Assembly (NCBI GenBank): GCA_934463035.1
Contig: CAKSIG010000002.1
Span: 62,001 to 126,000, forward strand
Reading direction: 5' to 3'
Length of the DNA: 64,000 nt
Source: an uncultured Eubacteriales bacterium
GTDB lineage: Bacteria > Bacillota > Clostridia > Oscillospirales > Acutalibacteraceae
Position 1 is the stretch's first letter, and each line of letters starts with the position of its first letter. The notes under the pieces are model-generated. The model was not told the DNA's origin and did not search any database. It worked only from the letters and a program-made list of their open reading frames with translations. Shown here in pieces: positions 9,164-17,692 of the stretch. The position numbers and the translations under genes were made by a program.

Positions 9164-9862
9164 CTATTCCGCAGTTTTTACACTCTGCCTTATTTTCATT
9201 TTCCGCCAATTAATAAATCCGTATATATCATTAACAAAAAACGCCGCAAAGCAGACTGTCACCGATACATACCTAATGTCGCTCAGGCTTGCCAAGGTCC
9301 ACAGGATTATTAAAACGACATCGTTTGCCGCATAGGCAATGGCATAAAGCGGACTCCGCTTAAACGTCAGATATACCGCAAGGAAGCTCGTTGTAACCGA
9401 AACGGTGCTCGGCAGTATATTAGGGGTGTTGAGGTAACTTAATATGAAGTAAAAAGCAACCGTGACAACCGCTATTAAGAAAAGCATAAAAATGACTTCT
9501 CTGCCTTTTATACTGCTTACTTCAACCTCATTTTTCTTTCCGTTATACGGATTTTTAAGCCACGAAACAAGCGCCAAAACCGCCATAGGCATTGTCATAC
9601 AAAGATAGGTCAGCATTTCGCCGTAGTAGGAAAAGGTGTAGGATATAATTCCGTATAAAAGGCTGAACAGTATCATCAATACCTGACCGAACGGATTGCC
9701 CTTTGCATTAAAAATAAGCGAAGTAACGCCTATAAGGGACGCCGCAAGCGTCAAGTAATTCCCTTTGTCGAAAGCGCAAAAAGAAATAAGAATAAGCGCG
9801 GTTGACACGCCCCACAGCGCCGTCTCACCCTTTGTAAAATAATTATTAAACCTTTTTAACAT
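9164..9862 (-). CDS. pnuC: PnuC-like nicotinamide riboside transporter
   Basis: A 232-residue membrane protein with about seven helices. G-N-P-F-G-Q, the S-W-L-K-N-P loop, R-S-P-L-Y-A-I-A-Y-A-A-N-D and the final D-I-Y-G-F-I-N-W are hallmarks of the PnuC family of vitamin facilitators, which take up nicotinamide riboside or, in sister groups, thiamine or riboflavin. The start at 9862 is chosen because AAGGCGG precedes it; an in-frame ATG further upstream lies inside the leader. A transcription attenuator-like leader lies upstream, so expression is probably tuned to the vitamin or to NAD status. Which vitamin is carried is not certain. Confidence 0.8.
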   Translation of the reverse strand: MLKRFNNYFTKGETALWGVSTALILISFCAFDKGNYLTLAASLIGVTSLIFNAKGNPFGQVLMILFSLLYGIISYTFSYYGEMLTYLCMTMPMAVLALVSWLKNPYNGKKNEVEVSSIKGREVIFMLFLIAVVTVAFYFILSYLNTPNILPSTVSVTTSFLAVYLTFKRSPLYAIAYAANDVVLIILWTLASLSDIRYVSVTVCFAAFFVNDIYGFINWRKMKIRQSVKTAE

Positions 9863-9890
9863 AATTGAACCGCCTTTCAAAACGACAATC

Positions 9891-9990
9891 AAAAAAGCAT
9901 TCGCAAACACACCTTCAAAGACCTAACGATGTGTAAACGAATGCTTTAAGCATTTTCTACCCGGTGGCAGACATTTTATTATTTGTGGCT
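9891..9990 (-). promoter_or_regulatory. Attenuator-type leader of the pnuC gene (possible riboswitch)
   Basis: On the minus strand the leader reads a small hairpin CUGCC-ACCG-GGUAG region, then AATGCT-TTA-AGCATT-like pairing (9954-9940), and then a long hairpin whose arms AAAGCATTCG (9947-9938) and CGAATGCTTT (9903-9894) end in a T run, a clear intrinsic terminator. The middle segment AAAGCATT can pair either with upstream AATGCT or with downstream AATGCTTT, the mutually exclusive arrangement of a transcription switch. No leader peptide is evident. NAD-related ligand control is inferred only from the pnuC gene. Confidence 0.65.
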
Positions 9991-10019
9991 ATTGTAACAC
10001 ACTGAAATGTATAATGCAA
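9991..10019 (-). promoter_or_regulatory. Promoter of the pnuC leader transcript
   Basis: TTGCAT (-35, 10019-10014), a 17-base spacer and TACAAT (-10, 9996-9991) on the minus strand directly precede the structured leader. Confidence 0.6.
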
Positions 10020-10053
10020 CAAAAACTTGCAAAATTATTTAAGATTTTTTATC

Positions 10054-10488
10054 TTATTTTGCGTTTTTATAAGAAATTGCGATGTGGCTCGGCGCAAAAA
10101 GCACAGCAGCCAGCGTCAGCAAAACAGAGCCACTGAGTATTCCGCTTATTAAGAACATAGCAGACGGAATAATTGAAAGCGCCAACGCCCTGAAAATACT
10201 GCTTTTCTTAAAGCATACCGCCCAGATAATGCAATATGCCGCCGCCAGCACAAAATCAGCTGTAATGTAAGCAACAAACGCCTTATGCGACAGCCAACCG
10301 AAATATGTATTCGGAATGTTAAAAATCATAAACGCAAAACAGCCGAAGCGCCCAATTTGTTCTATGATCTCGACAGCTTTATTCCCCCACTTGTTCTCAA
10401 ACCCGTCCTTGCACTTCATTGCGAACACTATATTCGGTATCATAATGATCACTACTAAAACGAGGCCGTAAACATTAAACCACTTCAT
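10054..10488 (-). CDS. Uncharacterised four-helix membrane protein
   Basis: A 144-residue protein with four strong hydrophobic segments, the first at about residues 5-24. I do not recognise the family. A small basic/acidic loop CKDGFENKWGNKAVEIIEQ separates helix 1 from helix 2. It begins 8 bases after the HxlR regulator gene on the same strand, so the two form an operon, and it may be the regulator's target. No catalytic or transport signature is visible. Confidence 0.65.
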   Translation of the reverse strand: MKWFNVYGLVLVVIIMIPNIVFAMKCKDGFENKWGNKAVEIIEQIGRFGCFAFMIFNIPNTYFGWLSHKAFVAYITADFVLAAAYCIIWAVCFKKSSIFRALALSIIPSAMFLISGILSGSVLLTLAAVLFAPSHIAISYKNAK

Positions 10489-10496
10489 AAAATCAC

Positions 10497-10826
10497 CTAC
10501 TGCTTTAAAATCGATTTATAATAGTTTCCGAAGTCCGCAAGGGCGTCGATTATAGGCAGCATCTGTCTGCCGAGGTCGGTAAGCCCGTATTCCACCTTCG
10601 GCGGCATTTCCTGATAATCGCGGCGGTAGGCAAGCCCGTCGTCAATCATTTGGTGCAGACTGTCGGTAAGCACCTTTTGGGAAATTCCGTCCAAATCGCG
10701 TTGCAGTTCGTTAAATCTCCACGCGCGCGTTTTAAGGTTGCGAAGAATCAACAGCTTCCATTTCCCGCCTATCAGGGACACGGCGGTAGCCACGGGACAG
10801 GCAGGTAATTCACTTTTTGTTTTCAC
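10497..10826 (-). CDS. HxlR-family transcriptional regulator
   Basis: A 109-residue winged-helix regulator. The N-terminal C-P-V-A-T-A-V-S-L-I-G-G-K-W-K segment, the following L-R-N-L-K-T-R-A-W-R-F-N-E-L and I-S-Q-K-V-L-T recognition helix are diagnostic of HxlR proteins, which often sense electrophiles through a conserved cysteine; C10 is present here. It is divergent from a cupin gene, with short dyads between them, and co-transcribed with the membrane protein downstream. Redox or electrophile sensing is a family inference. Confidence 0.88.
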   Translation of the reverse strand: MKTKSELPACPVATAVSLIGGKWKLLILRNLKTRAWRFNELQRDLDGISQKVLTDSLHQMIDDGLAYRRDYQEMPPKVEYGLTDLGRQMLPIIDALADFGNYYKSILKQ

Positions 10827-10850
10827 GGTTTCATCACCTCATATTCACAT

Positions 10851-10900
10851 TATACTACACATAACGAAAAAAGTATACAGTTATAAAAAAGTGCGTACTT
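10851..10900. promoter_or_regulatory. Candidate HxlR operators between HxlR and cupin genes
   Basis: Two dyads lie in the divergent region: TATACT at 10851-10856 facing AGTATA at 10872-10877, and AAGT-GCGT-ACTT at 10889-10900. Position and TACT/AGTA-like arms suit HxlR-type repressors, but neither is long enough to be decisive. Confidence 0.35.
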
Positions 10901-10972
10901 GTTTTTGAATGTGCGCCGTGATAACCTAAGAACAGGCAAAGGAAATTTGCCGAAAGTTTGGAGGTAATAACA

Positions 10973-11326
10973 ATGAAAAACTACACAAAGACAAACATAG
11001 GAAACGAAGGCAGAGCGGAGCTTCATAAGGTACTCGGTCTGACAGGAGCGGAAATCAGCATAAATCAACTCCCCGCAGGCGCAGGCGTTCCGTTTGTTCA
11101 TTCGCATAAACAAAACGAAGAAATTTACGGAATAATTTCAGGTAAAGGAAAGGTTGTAATTGACGGCGAGGAAATTGCACTCACCGCGGGCGATTGGGTC
11201 AAAATAAAGCCTGCGGCAAAACGTCAGTTCTCGGCTTCCTGTGATGAGGGAATGACCTTTGTATGTATTCAGACAAAGGAAAACTCGCTCGGCGGTTTCA
11301 CCGCAGACGACGCGGTGGTATACTAA
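10973..11326 (+). CDS. Small cupin-domain protein
   Basis: A 117-residue single-domain cupin. The first cupin motif is seen as P-F-V-H-S-H-K-Q-N-E-E-I-Y-G with the usual H-x-H-x(3,4)-E metal ligands, followed by I-S-G-K-G and the second motif region with G-D-W-V-K-I-K-P. Cupins of this size bind a metal and act as isomerases, dioxygenases or sensors; no specific function is claimed. The start at 10973 follows TTTGGAGG by the right distance. It is divergent from the HxlR regulator, which probably controls it, and ends at a strong terminator. Confidence 0.85.
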   Translation: MKNYTKTNIGNEGRAELHKVLGLTGAEISINQLPAGAGVPFVHSHKQNEEIYGIISGKGKVVIDGEEIALTAGDWVKIKPAAKRQFSASCDEGMTFVCIQTKENSLGGFTADDAVVY

Positions 11327-11346
11327 CCTTTTTACACCGAAACACT

Positions 11347-11381
11347 AAAATCCCGTGCCTTAGTTTAAGGCACGGGATTTT
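11347..11381. terminator. Bidirectional terminator
   Basis: Perfect arms AAAATCCCGTGCCTTA / TAAGGCACGGGATTTT separate the convergent cupin and AraC genes, with A and T runs on both sides. Confidence 0.9.
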
Positions 11382-11388
11382 ATGATTT

Positions 11389-12264
11389 TTATTTTTCTTT
11401 TACGGCAATCCAAATTTCACAGCTGTAATTCGGGTCGTCGGTGTTTGCCGACGAATAAACCTCAAACTCAACGTTTTCGGCATACTCATACTGCGAGCTT
11501 TGCGGAAAAAACTCGGTAACTATTCTGTGATAGGTGTCGATAAACGCGTCGGGCATTTTACCCTTGCTCGTGAACACCGCGTATGTGTTCGCAGGAATTG
11601 TGACGACCTCCAAGTCTCCGTCAACCCTTCTTCCGTCGTATTCAACGCCGATTCCGTATGGGAACTGCTTTGAATCAAGCTCCGAGGAAAAGCAAATACC
11701 GAGCAAGCCTTTCATAACGGGGTCCTTCGGCAGGCAGGCAATCAGCCGCTCCATTGTTCCGTCGGCGCCGAACTCCCGCCACATTGCGGTAATATCCTCG
11801 GTGGCGTTAGCCGACTGCGGTTTGCATACCCTTTTCCTTTTGCAGACTACCTGAAATGCGTCCCTTTTTTCAATTCTGTAATTCATTTTATTTCCTCCTG
11901 TCAGAGTTAGTTTTACAGACAGGGGAGTAAATATTTTGACGTTGCCGCTGTGCTTGGCTTCGCTCGGCGCAATGCCGTGAAATCGGGTAAAGGCTCGGGA
12001 AAAGCTCTCTGGGGTGTCGTATCCGTATTTAAGCGCTATATCAATAATTTTGACGTTTCCCTTTGACAGTTCCTCGCCCGCAAGGGAAAGTCTGCGCATA
12101 CGGATATAGTCGCCAAGCGGCATACCGCATAAAATACCGAACACCCTTTGGAAGTGAAACGAAGAAGAATATGCCTGTTTCGCAGCTTCCTCAAAGTCAA
12201 TTTCCTCGGTGATATGTGCCTCGACATAATCAATCGCGCGTTGTATTCCCTGTATCCAATCCAT
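11389..12264 (-). CDS. AraC-family regulator with GyrI-like effector domain
   Basis: A 291-residue protein. Residues 8-105 hold the two HTH units of the AraC family (Y-S-S-S-F-H-F-Q-R-V-F-G and Y-G-Y-D-T-P-E-S-F-S-R-A-F-T-R-F-H-G). Residues about 128-290 resemble the GyrI/SoxS-associated effector-binding fold, seen for example in the conserved V-E-Y-D-G and final C-E-I-W-I-A-V segments. This order matches Rob/BltR-like multidrug-sensing regulators. It stands alone, with a terminator behind it; a drug-like ligand is a family inference. Confidence 0.88.
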   Translation of the reverse strand: MDWIQGIQRAIDYVEAHITEEIDFEEAAKQAYSSSFHFQRVFGILCGMPLGDYIRMRRLSLAGEELSKGNVKIIDIALKYGYDTPESFSRAFTRFHGIAPSEAKHSGNVKIFTPLSVKLTLTGGNKMNYRIEKRDAFQVVCKRKRVCKPQSANATEDITAMWREFGADGTMERLIACLPKDPVMKGLLGICFSSELDSKQFPYGIGVEYDGRRVDGDLEVVTIPANTYAVFTSKGKMPDAFIDTYHRIVTEFFPQSSQYEYAENVEFEVYSSANTDDPNYSCEIWIAVKEK

Positions 12265-12358
12265 TCATTCGCTCCCTTTCTGCGATTACATTCTATCGAA
12301 ACGCGAACGGCTTTTCTTGATTTTCCCTGCTTTCGGGTGTTATGAAATACAAAACCGA

Positions 12359-12679
12359 CTATTTTTTCTTTTTCGGTTTCGGGGCAGGCAGTTCGTCATA
12401 CATTGCGCGGAACAGACCTGTCAAAAATTCCTTGTTGTCAACATCTTCCGCAAGCAACATTTCCTTTGCCCCGTCATAAGGCAATTCGTAAACGGCGTTC
12501 GGCATATAGGAAACCGCGGATTTTGTAGGTTTGACTAGCAGTCTGTCGTCATAAATACCGCCGACTATCTTGCCGCGGTAATAGATAATATATTCGCCCA
12601 TCATAGCGCGGTAGGATACATCTTCTAAGTCGGACAACTGCTCTAACACAAATTCCAAATACCCTTTGCTTGAAGGCAT
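12359..12679 (-). CDS. TfoX N-terminal domain protein
   Basis: A 106-residue cytoplasmic protein resembling the N-terminal domain of TfoX/Sxy: F-V-L-E-Q-L, Y-R-A-M-M-G-E-Y-I-I-Y-Y-R-G-K-I-V-G-G and the L-L-V-K-P-T segment fit. In proteobacteria the two-domain protein drives competence; single-domain Clostridial versions have no established role. The tail is lysine-rich (K-P-K-K-K-K). GGGAGG precedes the start, and only four bases separate it from the MFS gene upstream, so they are one operon. Confidence 0.75.
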   Translation of the reverse strand: MPSSKGYLEFVLEQLSDLEDVSYRAMMGEYIIYYRGKIVGGIYDDRLLVKPTKSAVSYMPNAVYELPYDGAKEMLLAEDVDNKEFLTGLFRAMYDELPAPKPKKKK

Positions 12680-12683
12680 AAGT

Positions 12684-13838
12684 TTATTTCCTCCCTGTAA
12701 TGCGGAATGTTGATTCGACCATTATTATCATCAATCCAAAGAAACATAACAGATAAAACGGCATAAACGAAAAACCGATTGCGTTGCCGATAAGCCCGAA
12801 AACAGGCGGAATAAATGTTGAGCCAACATAGGCGCTTGCCATTTGTATACCGATTATTGCGCCCGAATTTTCCGCGCCGAAATTATCGGGGGTAGAATGG
12901 ATAATGCAAGGATATATCGGCGCGCACCCGAAGCCTATTACAAGAAATGCGGCAAATGCGGCAGCATACGAATCGGTGGGAATAAACAGCACGATTATGC
13001 CGCACAAAAGAATTGCCGTACCCAAAAGAATCATTCTGCGGTCCCCTAATTTATCTGTAATAAATCCGCTGATAAATCTTCCGACGGTAATACCGATATA
13101 AAACAGCGCGGCAAAGCTCGCGGCGCGTTCCGCCGAAATACCCTTTACCTTTACAAAATACGTGCTTGCCCACTGCATAGCCGTAGCCTCTGCGGCGCAA
13201 TATGCGAAAAATCCTATTAAAAGAAACGGAACTCCCTTGATTTTAAGCGCACCGATAAGACCTATGCTCTTTGAGTTTTCCTCCTCCGCCGTTTTGTTGA
13301 CCTTCCATACAGGAAGCGTAACGAGCAAAAGAATTGCTATTGCAAGCTGTATAAGACCGACTATTCGGTAGCCGCTGTTCCAAGTTCGGTTCGCCAGCGC
13401 GTAGCTCATTATAAACGGGCTGATTATCGTACCCACACCCCAAAAGCAATGCAGCCAACTCATATGGCGCGCCTTATAGTGCAAAGCGACATAATTATTA
13501 AGCGCGGCGTCGATAGCGCCTGCGCCGAGACCGTAAGGAACGGCGAATATTACCAACATAACAAAACGGTTTGAAAACGAAAAACCGAACAATGCTATAA
13601 CGGTAAGAAATACGCTTGCAACGGTTACTATCCTTGTACCGAATTTGTGGGTAAGTCTGTCGGAAAACAGGCTTGAAACAATAGTACCGCCCGAAATCAC
13701 CATAGAAACAATGCCCATAAAGGACACAGGCACATGAAGCTCGGTATACATTGCAGGCCAGCCCGAGCCTAAAAGCGAATCGGGCAGTCCGAGACTGATA
13801 AAAGCGATATATATAAGCGCAAGTAAAAACGAATACAA
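12684..13838 (-). CDS. Major facilitator superfamily transporter
   Basis: A 384-residue transporter with 12 predicted helices and typical MFS features, including D-R-L-T-H-K-F-G-T-R between helices 2 and 3 and a matching D-K-L-G-D-R-R in the second half. The opening LGLPDSLLGSGWPAMY is common in the sugar/fucose-permease branch, but the substrate cannot be fixed. Translation starts at a TTG preceded by AGGAGGG. It is the first gene of an operon with the TfoX-domain gene. Confidence 0.82.
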   Translation of the reverse strand: MYSFLLALIYIAFISLGLPDSLLGSGWPAMYTELHVPVSFMGIVSMVISGGTIVSSLFSDRLTHKFGTRIVTVASVFLTVIALFGFSFSNRFVMLVIFAVPYGLGAGAIDAALNNYVALHYKARHMSWLHCFWGVGTIISPFIMSYALANRTWNSGYRIVGLIQLAIAILLLVTLPVWKVNKTAEEENSKSIGLIGALKIKGVPFLLIGFFAYCAAEATAMQWASTYFVKVKGISAERAASFAALFYIGITVGRFISGFITDKLGDRRMILLGTAILLCGIIVLFIPTDSYAAAFAAFLVIGFGCAPIYPCIIHSTPDNFGAENSGAIIGIQMASAYVGSTFIPPVFGLIGNAIGFSFMPFYLLCFFGLMIIMVESTFRITGRK

Positions 13839-13887
13839 CTAAGTACCCTCCTATTTGGAAAGAGATATATCTAGTGAACCTGTCACA

Positions 13888-15249
13888 CTACCGTTCCGAC
13901 AATTCAAAATCTTCAAACGGTATTATCGGCAGACGGGTAATTAAATCATACGGGAATAGACATAACGGGTTTTCCGCCGAGCAACCGACCTTAAATCCCG
14001 CTTTGGCAGGCGCCGAAAATTTCAGTTTTATTGTGTTATTGACGGGACATTCGTAACCCGTCAGGTTAAACGCTTTTTCACCGTCATACATAACGAACGG
14101 CAAAAGGCTGAAATGCGCGTGGTCGGCTGTTATCGAATCGACTACGTTTTTAAAATACAGCGTAACGCTGCCGTCGCTTTCCGCAACAACCTTGTATATA
14201 TTAGGCGACTCGCATACCCCGACCCTTGAATACAGCTTTGACAGAACCATATCTGCCATACGGTTTGCAATGGCGACGTCGGAATAGTATGTATTGTGTA
14301 TAGTATCGCCGACATTAAGGTCAAGCACGGGTATCATATAAACATTGGCGTTTTCGCACATTATCTGACGCTGTATTTCCCTGAACTCCGCCCATTTCTT
14401 TGAATGGAAAGCCACCGTTTGAGCAGGCGGAACGTACAGCTGCTTGTTTATCTGAACGGTAAATATCGGAACCGTTTTTCCGAGCATATCCTCAAACTGT
14501 CCGCAAAGACGGCTGAATTCCTCCTTATAGGTCGTACTTCCGACGTCTGTTTCGCCCTGATACCATATAATACCTTTTAACCCTGTTCCCGACTTCTTAT
14601 AAATACTTCTTATATTTTTGAATAGACGTCCGTCCTGCGTTTCGTCAAAATACGATATAGGCACGCCGCCCCGTGAAGCGGGTATCAAACCAATCGGATA
14701 ACCCAACGTATCCGAGAGAATTTCAGCGAATTTAAGCCAAGGCGAATAGTATGTCTGCAACCTATATTCGCTGTACTCGGTACCCGTTTGGTCGTGCAAC
14801 GGGTGTGACGCGGTTTTCCATTTACCGTCAAGTCCGAACATACTTACATTTCCACTTACCTTTTCCGAACGGGTCGTGAAGCAGGTGCCCGAACCGTTGC
14901 TCTGCCCCGTCACAAGGAATACGTCGCCTACGCCTATGTGCTTTATGTATGCCATAGGTGAAAATCCGACTTCGCCGCTTCTGACGCAAACGCTTATGGT
15001 ATAAGGACCACCTGTTTTTAATTCAAAATCAGCTTGCCAATCCAAGCCGCCGCCGATTTTCGCAAAAATCGGTTTAAGCGCAAGCGAGCCTGAATTTTCG
15101 TAAGTAACAAGCACCAAGGCGCGCGCCTTTTCCGAGTTGAATTCCTCGGTTATATCAGCAATTTCCCCTTCTATATGAACATTTGCACAGCCGTTTTTCT
15201 GCTGAAAAATCTGATAGCTTTGCGGACCCTTTGTTATTACAACCTGCAT
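13888..15249 (-). CDS. SASA-type carbohydrate acetylesterase
   Basis: A 453-residue protein with an N-terminal beta-rich portion (about 1-95), a catalytic SGNH-like domain and a C-terminal beta-sandwich. V-T-G-Q-S-N-G-S-G near residue 105 contains the nucleophile of the sialate O-acetylesterase (SASA, PF03629) family, and I-I-W-Y-Q-G-E-T-D-V-G is its second signature. These enzymes remove acetyl groups from sialic acids, xylan or other sugars. No signal peptide is visible, so it probably acts in the cytoplasm on imported oligosaccharides. It lies downstream of the GH20 gene on the same strand, suggesting joint use of acetylated amino-sugar glycans. Confidence 0.8.
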   Translation of the reverse strand: MQVVITKGPQSYQIFQQKNGCANVHIEGEIADITEEFNSEKARALVLVTYENSGSLALKPIFAKIGGGLDWQADFELKTGGPYTISVCVRSGEVGFSPMAYIKHIGVGDVFLVTGQSNGSGTCFTTRSEKVSGNVSMFGLDGKWKTASHPLHDQTGTEYSEYRLQTYYSPWLKFAEILSDTLGYPIGLIPASRGGVPISYFDETQDGRLFKNIRSIYKKSGTGLKGIIWYQGETDVGSTTYKEEFSRLCGQFEDMLGKTVPIFTVQINKQLYVPPAQTVAFHSKKWAEFREIQRQIMCENANVYMIPVLDLNVGDTIHNTYYSDVAIANRMADMVLSKLYSRVGVCESPNIYKVVAESDGSVTLYFKNVVDSITADHAHFSLLPFVMYDGEKAFNLTGYECPVNNTIKLKFSAPAKAGFKVGCSAENPLCLFPYDLITRLPIIPFEDFELSER

Positions 15250-15345
15250 ACTTTAAGCACCCCAAAATCTTTTTAATCATTCTATAATGAAAACCCTCAA
15301 AAGTCAACGAAAAGCAGAGCATATATACCCTGCTTTCCCTTAATT

Positions 15346-17223
15346 TTAATACTGAATTACGTCCTCTTTTTTGTTGTCGGGAGTGAACGCCTGCTGGGCG
15401 GCGTTTCGGTTGTCCACGAGCGGTCTCAACGCGCCGTGCATATTGGAAACCTTGTTCTTCTTCACCCAACCGTCGGTTATGCCGTTTATAACGGCGTTGT
15501 AGCCGTTACGTATTTTAAGACCGTATTCTTTGACCTTTGCGGCGTCGCCGTCACGCAGGTAAATCTTGAAATGTCCAATCTCCTGAGCCAGCTTTATTGC
15601 GCGCAGACCCGTGATAAGCTCGAAAACAATCAATTCTCCGTCGTAAAAACTATCCGACGCGCCGTATGCCCTTTCTAAAAGCGTATCAATATACCTTTCA
15701 ACCTTATCAAAATCGGAATGCACACATTCCTTTACGGAATCGGTTTCGGTAAGATTGTTCCTCAAAAGTCTGAACGAGAATGTAATGTTTTCCTGATGTA
15801 CCTTTTCGAGTGCATCATATTTGCCTGCGTCAATAAGCAGAGAGCCGATTTCTTCGGTGCTGTCTCCAAGCATTCGGTTTATTACATCAGCAATATCGGC
15901 ATCGGCATTTATTTCAGGCTGCCAGCTCATCATAGCGCCGTATACGGCAGCGGGCAGGGCTGAATAGTTGCCTTGAAGATGTCCGCAATCGCCCCATTCG
16001 GTGTTTATAACGCCCTCGGCACCGTGGCGAACGCCTTTCATAACCGTTGTTTTAATATTATCAAACGCCTGAACCGTGTTGCCTGTTACGGTATTCCAAA
16101 TAGCCGTGCCCGGGCAAACGCAGTAGGGTATTCCGTTTCTCTCAAAGTTCTCGCAGCTTGATTCCTTCGGCAAATCATTATAATAACCCCAATTAAGCAC
16201 AAGAACGTCTTTCGGGAACTCCGCAACAAGCTCAGGATATTCGTTAATAATATCTGCCCAAAAGAGCATCTTTTTGCCCTTTGACTTGCAGTAAGCGTAG
16301 AGCTTCATCAAGTAATCGAGATATACTCTGCCGATTCCCTTTTCTGCACATTCCGCCTTGCTTTTTCCGAGTCCGAGTTCAAGCGTTTCATCACAGCAAA
16401 CGTTGAATTTATCGGACGAAAAATAATTAAGCAGATCGTCCGATGTATCGGTCACGAGCTTGAAGGCATCGGGATCGTTCGGATCAAGGCACATCGGCCA
16501 CGGCACAAAGCCGCCGTCTTTATTTATAAATCCGTTCGGACATTCCGCAAGGTGAGAATACCCGCCGTCAAACAGCCACTTCCCCATATGTCCGAAAGTG
16601 TTTTGGGTCGGGACAAGCTCAATAAAACGCTCCTTGCAGTAGCGGTCAAGCTCCAATATATCCTCGCCCGTAATCGGGTCTGCGCCCTGCCACATATCCT
16701 CATAATTATTATAGCTGAACGGCGCCCCCTCAATATAGAGTTCAAGATGATTTATTTTAAGGTCGGCAAGCATATCGACCTTTTCTTTAAGGGTGTCAAG
16801 AGTAGGAATCTTGTCCCTCGAAATATCAAACAAATATCCGCGTATTTTAAAATACGGCTTATCCTCAATTTCAGTATACGGCAGCCTTGCGCCGAACTGA
16901 TCAACAAGCTGAGTTAAGGTTTTAAAGGCATAAAACACCCCTGCTCCGGAGACAGCAGAAATAATAACACCGTTATCCCCGATTTCAATACGGTAGCCCT
17001 CCTCTGCAATCGCAGAGTCTCTTTTCACCGTTATATCCGCTTTTGATGTCCGTCTTCCGATTACAACATCGCCTTTTATAACGCTGTTTTTCTTTGCGGT
17101 AATAACCGCACCCGCAAACTCGCGGTCACAGACCGCTATGTAACCGTTCCTATTAAAATTAAAGCAGTTTTCGCTGTCTATCTTAACCTTTTTCGGGATA
17201 GGATAAAGTGTTGATTTTTTCAT
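15346..17223 (-). CDS. GH20 beta-N-acetylhexosaminidase-like enzyme
   Basis: A 625-residue enzyme without a signal peptide. Residues about 1-115 form the GH20 N-terminal alpha/beta domain (EEGYRIEIGDNGVIISAVSG region), and a TIM barrel follows from about residue 125 (RGYLFDISRDKIPTLDTLKE). The tandem D-E pair near residues 276-277 in N-V-C-C-D-E-T-L-E is the conserved GH20 catalytic pair used in substrate-assisted hydrolysis. The C-terminal 150 residues are helical. It would release N-acetylglucosamine or N-acetylgalactosamine from short glycans in the cytoplasm. A consensus promoter precedes it, and the SASA esterase follows. Confidence 0.85.
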   Translation of the reverse strand: MKKSTLYPIPKKVKIDSENCFNFNRNGYIAVCDREFAGAVITAKKNSVIKGDVVIGRRTSKADITVKRDSAIAEEGYRIEIGDNGVIISAVSGAGVFYAFKTLTQLVDQFGARLPYTEIEDKPYFKIRGYLFDISRDKIPTLDTLKEKVDMLADLKINHLELYIEGAPFSYNNYEDMWQGADPITGEDILELDRYCKERFIELVPTQNTFGHMGKWLFDGGYSHLAECPNGFINKDGGFVPWPMCLDPNDPDAFKLVTDTSDDLLNYFSSDKFNVCCDETLELGLGKSKAECAEKGIGRVYLDYLMKLYAYCKSKGKKMLFWADIINEYPELVAEFPKDVLVLNWGYYNDLPKESSCENFERNGIPYCVCPGTAIWNTVTGNTVQAFDNIKTTVMKGVRHGAEGVINTEWGDCGHLQGNYSALPAAVYGAMMSWQPEINADADIADVINRMLGDSTEEIGSLLIDAGKYDALEKVHQENITFSFRLLRNNLTETDSVKECVHSDFDKVERYIDTLLERAYGASDSFYDGELIVFELITGLRAIKLAQEIGHFKIYLRDGDAAKVKEYGLKIRNGYNAVINGITDGWVKKNKVSNMHGALRPLVDNRNAAQQAFTPDNKKEDVIQY

Positions 17224-17247
17224 AACTTCAACTCCTCTTTCGGTGTA

Positions 17248-17276
17248 ATTTTAGTATATCTGATTTCTAATGTCAA
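17248..17276 (-). promoter_or_regulatory. Promoter of the GH20 gene
   Basis: TTGACA (17276-17271), a 17-base spacer and TAAAAT (17253-17248) on the minus strand, 25 bases before the start codon. Confidence 0.75.
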
Positions 17277-17395
17277 GAACAATTTGCAACATTGTCAATC
17301 AGTGCCGAAAACCTGTCAAAATCAGCGCTCTAAGGTCAATTTTTAACCGTTTTTCAACTCTTATAAAAAAACTTGATTTAATTTAATTTTCGGTA

Positions 17396-17423
17396 TTGAC
17401 TTTTCGGCAATTTGTGTTATAAT
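17396..17423 (+). promoter_or_regulatory. Promoter of the tRNA pair
   Basis: TTGACT (17396-17401), a 16-base spacer and TATAAT (17418-17423), 15 bases before the first tRNA. Both tRNAs are probably one transcript. Confidence 0.75.
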
Positions 17424-17438
17424 AAGTCTTGCTTATTT

Positions 17439-17515
17439 GGGCCATTAGCTCAGTTGGTTAGAGCAACCGGCTCATAACCGGTCGGTCCGCGGTTCGAGTC
17501 CGTGATGGCCCACCA
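17439..17515 (+). tRNA. tRNA with CAT anticodon (Met, possibly Ile2)
   Basis: A complete 77-base cloverleaf with encoded CCA. Acceptor GGGCCAT pairs with ATGGCCC; the anticodon arm is ACCGG-CTCATAA-CCGGT and the T loop GTTCGAG is present. The G1-C72 pair excludes initiator tRNA. The D arm and anticodon loop also resemble the lysidine-modified Ile2 tRNA of Firmicutes, so elongator Met versus Ile2 cannot be settled by eye. Confidence 0.93.
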
Positions 17516-17535
17516 AATAAGCGTTTTTTGTTTTT

Positions 17536-17611
17536 AGGGGTATAGCTCAGCTGGTAGAGCATCGGTCTCCAAAACCGAGTGCCGAGGGTTCGATCCCTTC
17601 TGCCCCTGCCA
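17536..17611 (+). tRNA. tRNA-Trp (CCA anticodon)
   Basis: A complete 76-base cloverleaf with encoded CCA. Acceptor AGGGGTA pairs with TGCCCCT (one G-T), the anticodon arm is TCGGT-CTCCAAA-ACCGA, and the discriminator base is G, all fitting tRNA-Trp. It lies 20 bases after the CAT tRNA. Its 3' end and following terminator are duplicated about 230 bases downstream. Confidence 0.95.
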
Positions 17612-17649
17612 AAACAGCAAGTATCGCTTTTGCGGTGCTTGCTGTTTTT
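17589..17649 (+). repeat. 61-bp direct repeat, copy 1 (tRNA-Trp 3' end plus terminator)
   Basis: From the T-loop TTCGA of tRNA-Trp through CCA and a hairpin AACAGCAAGTATCGC / GCGGTGCTTGCTGTTTTT. It is identical base for base to 17816-17876. The hairpin with its T run is the tRNA operon terminator. Confidence 0.9.
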
Positions 17650-17692
17650 TTGTATGTGTAAAACGAACCTGAGGCGCTCGGAGAGTGCCGGG

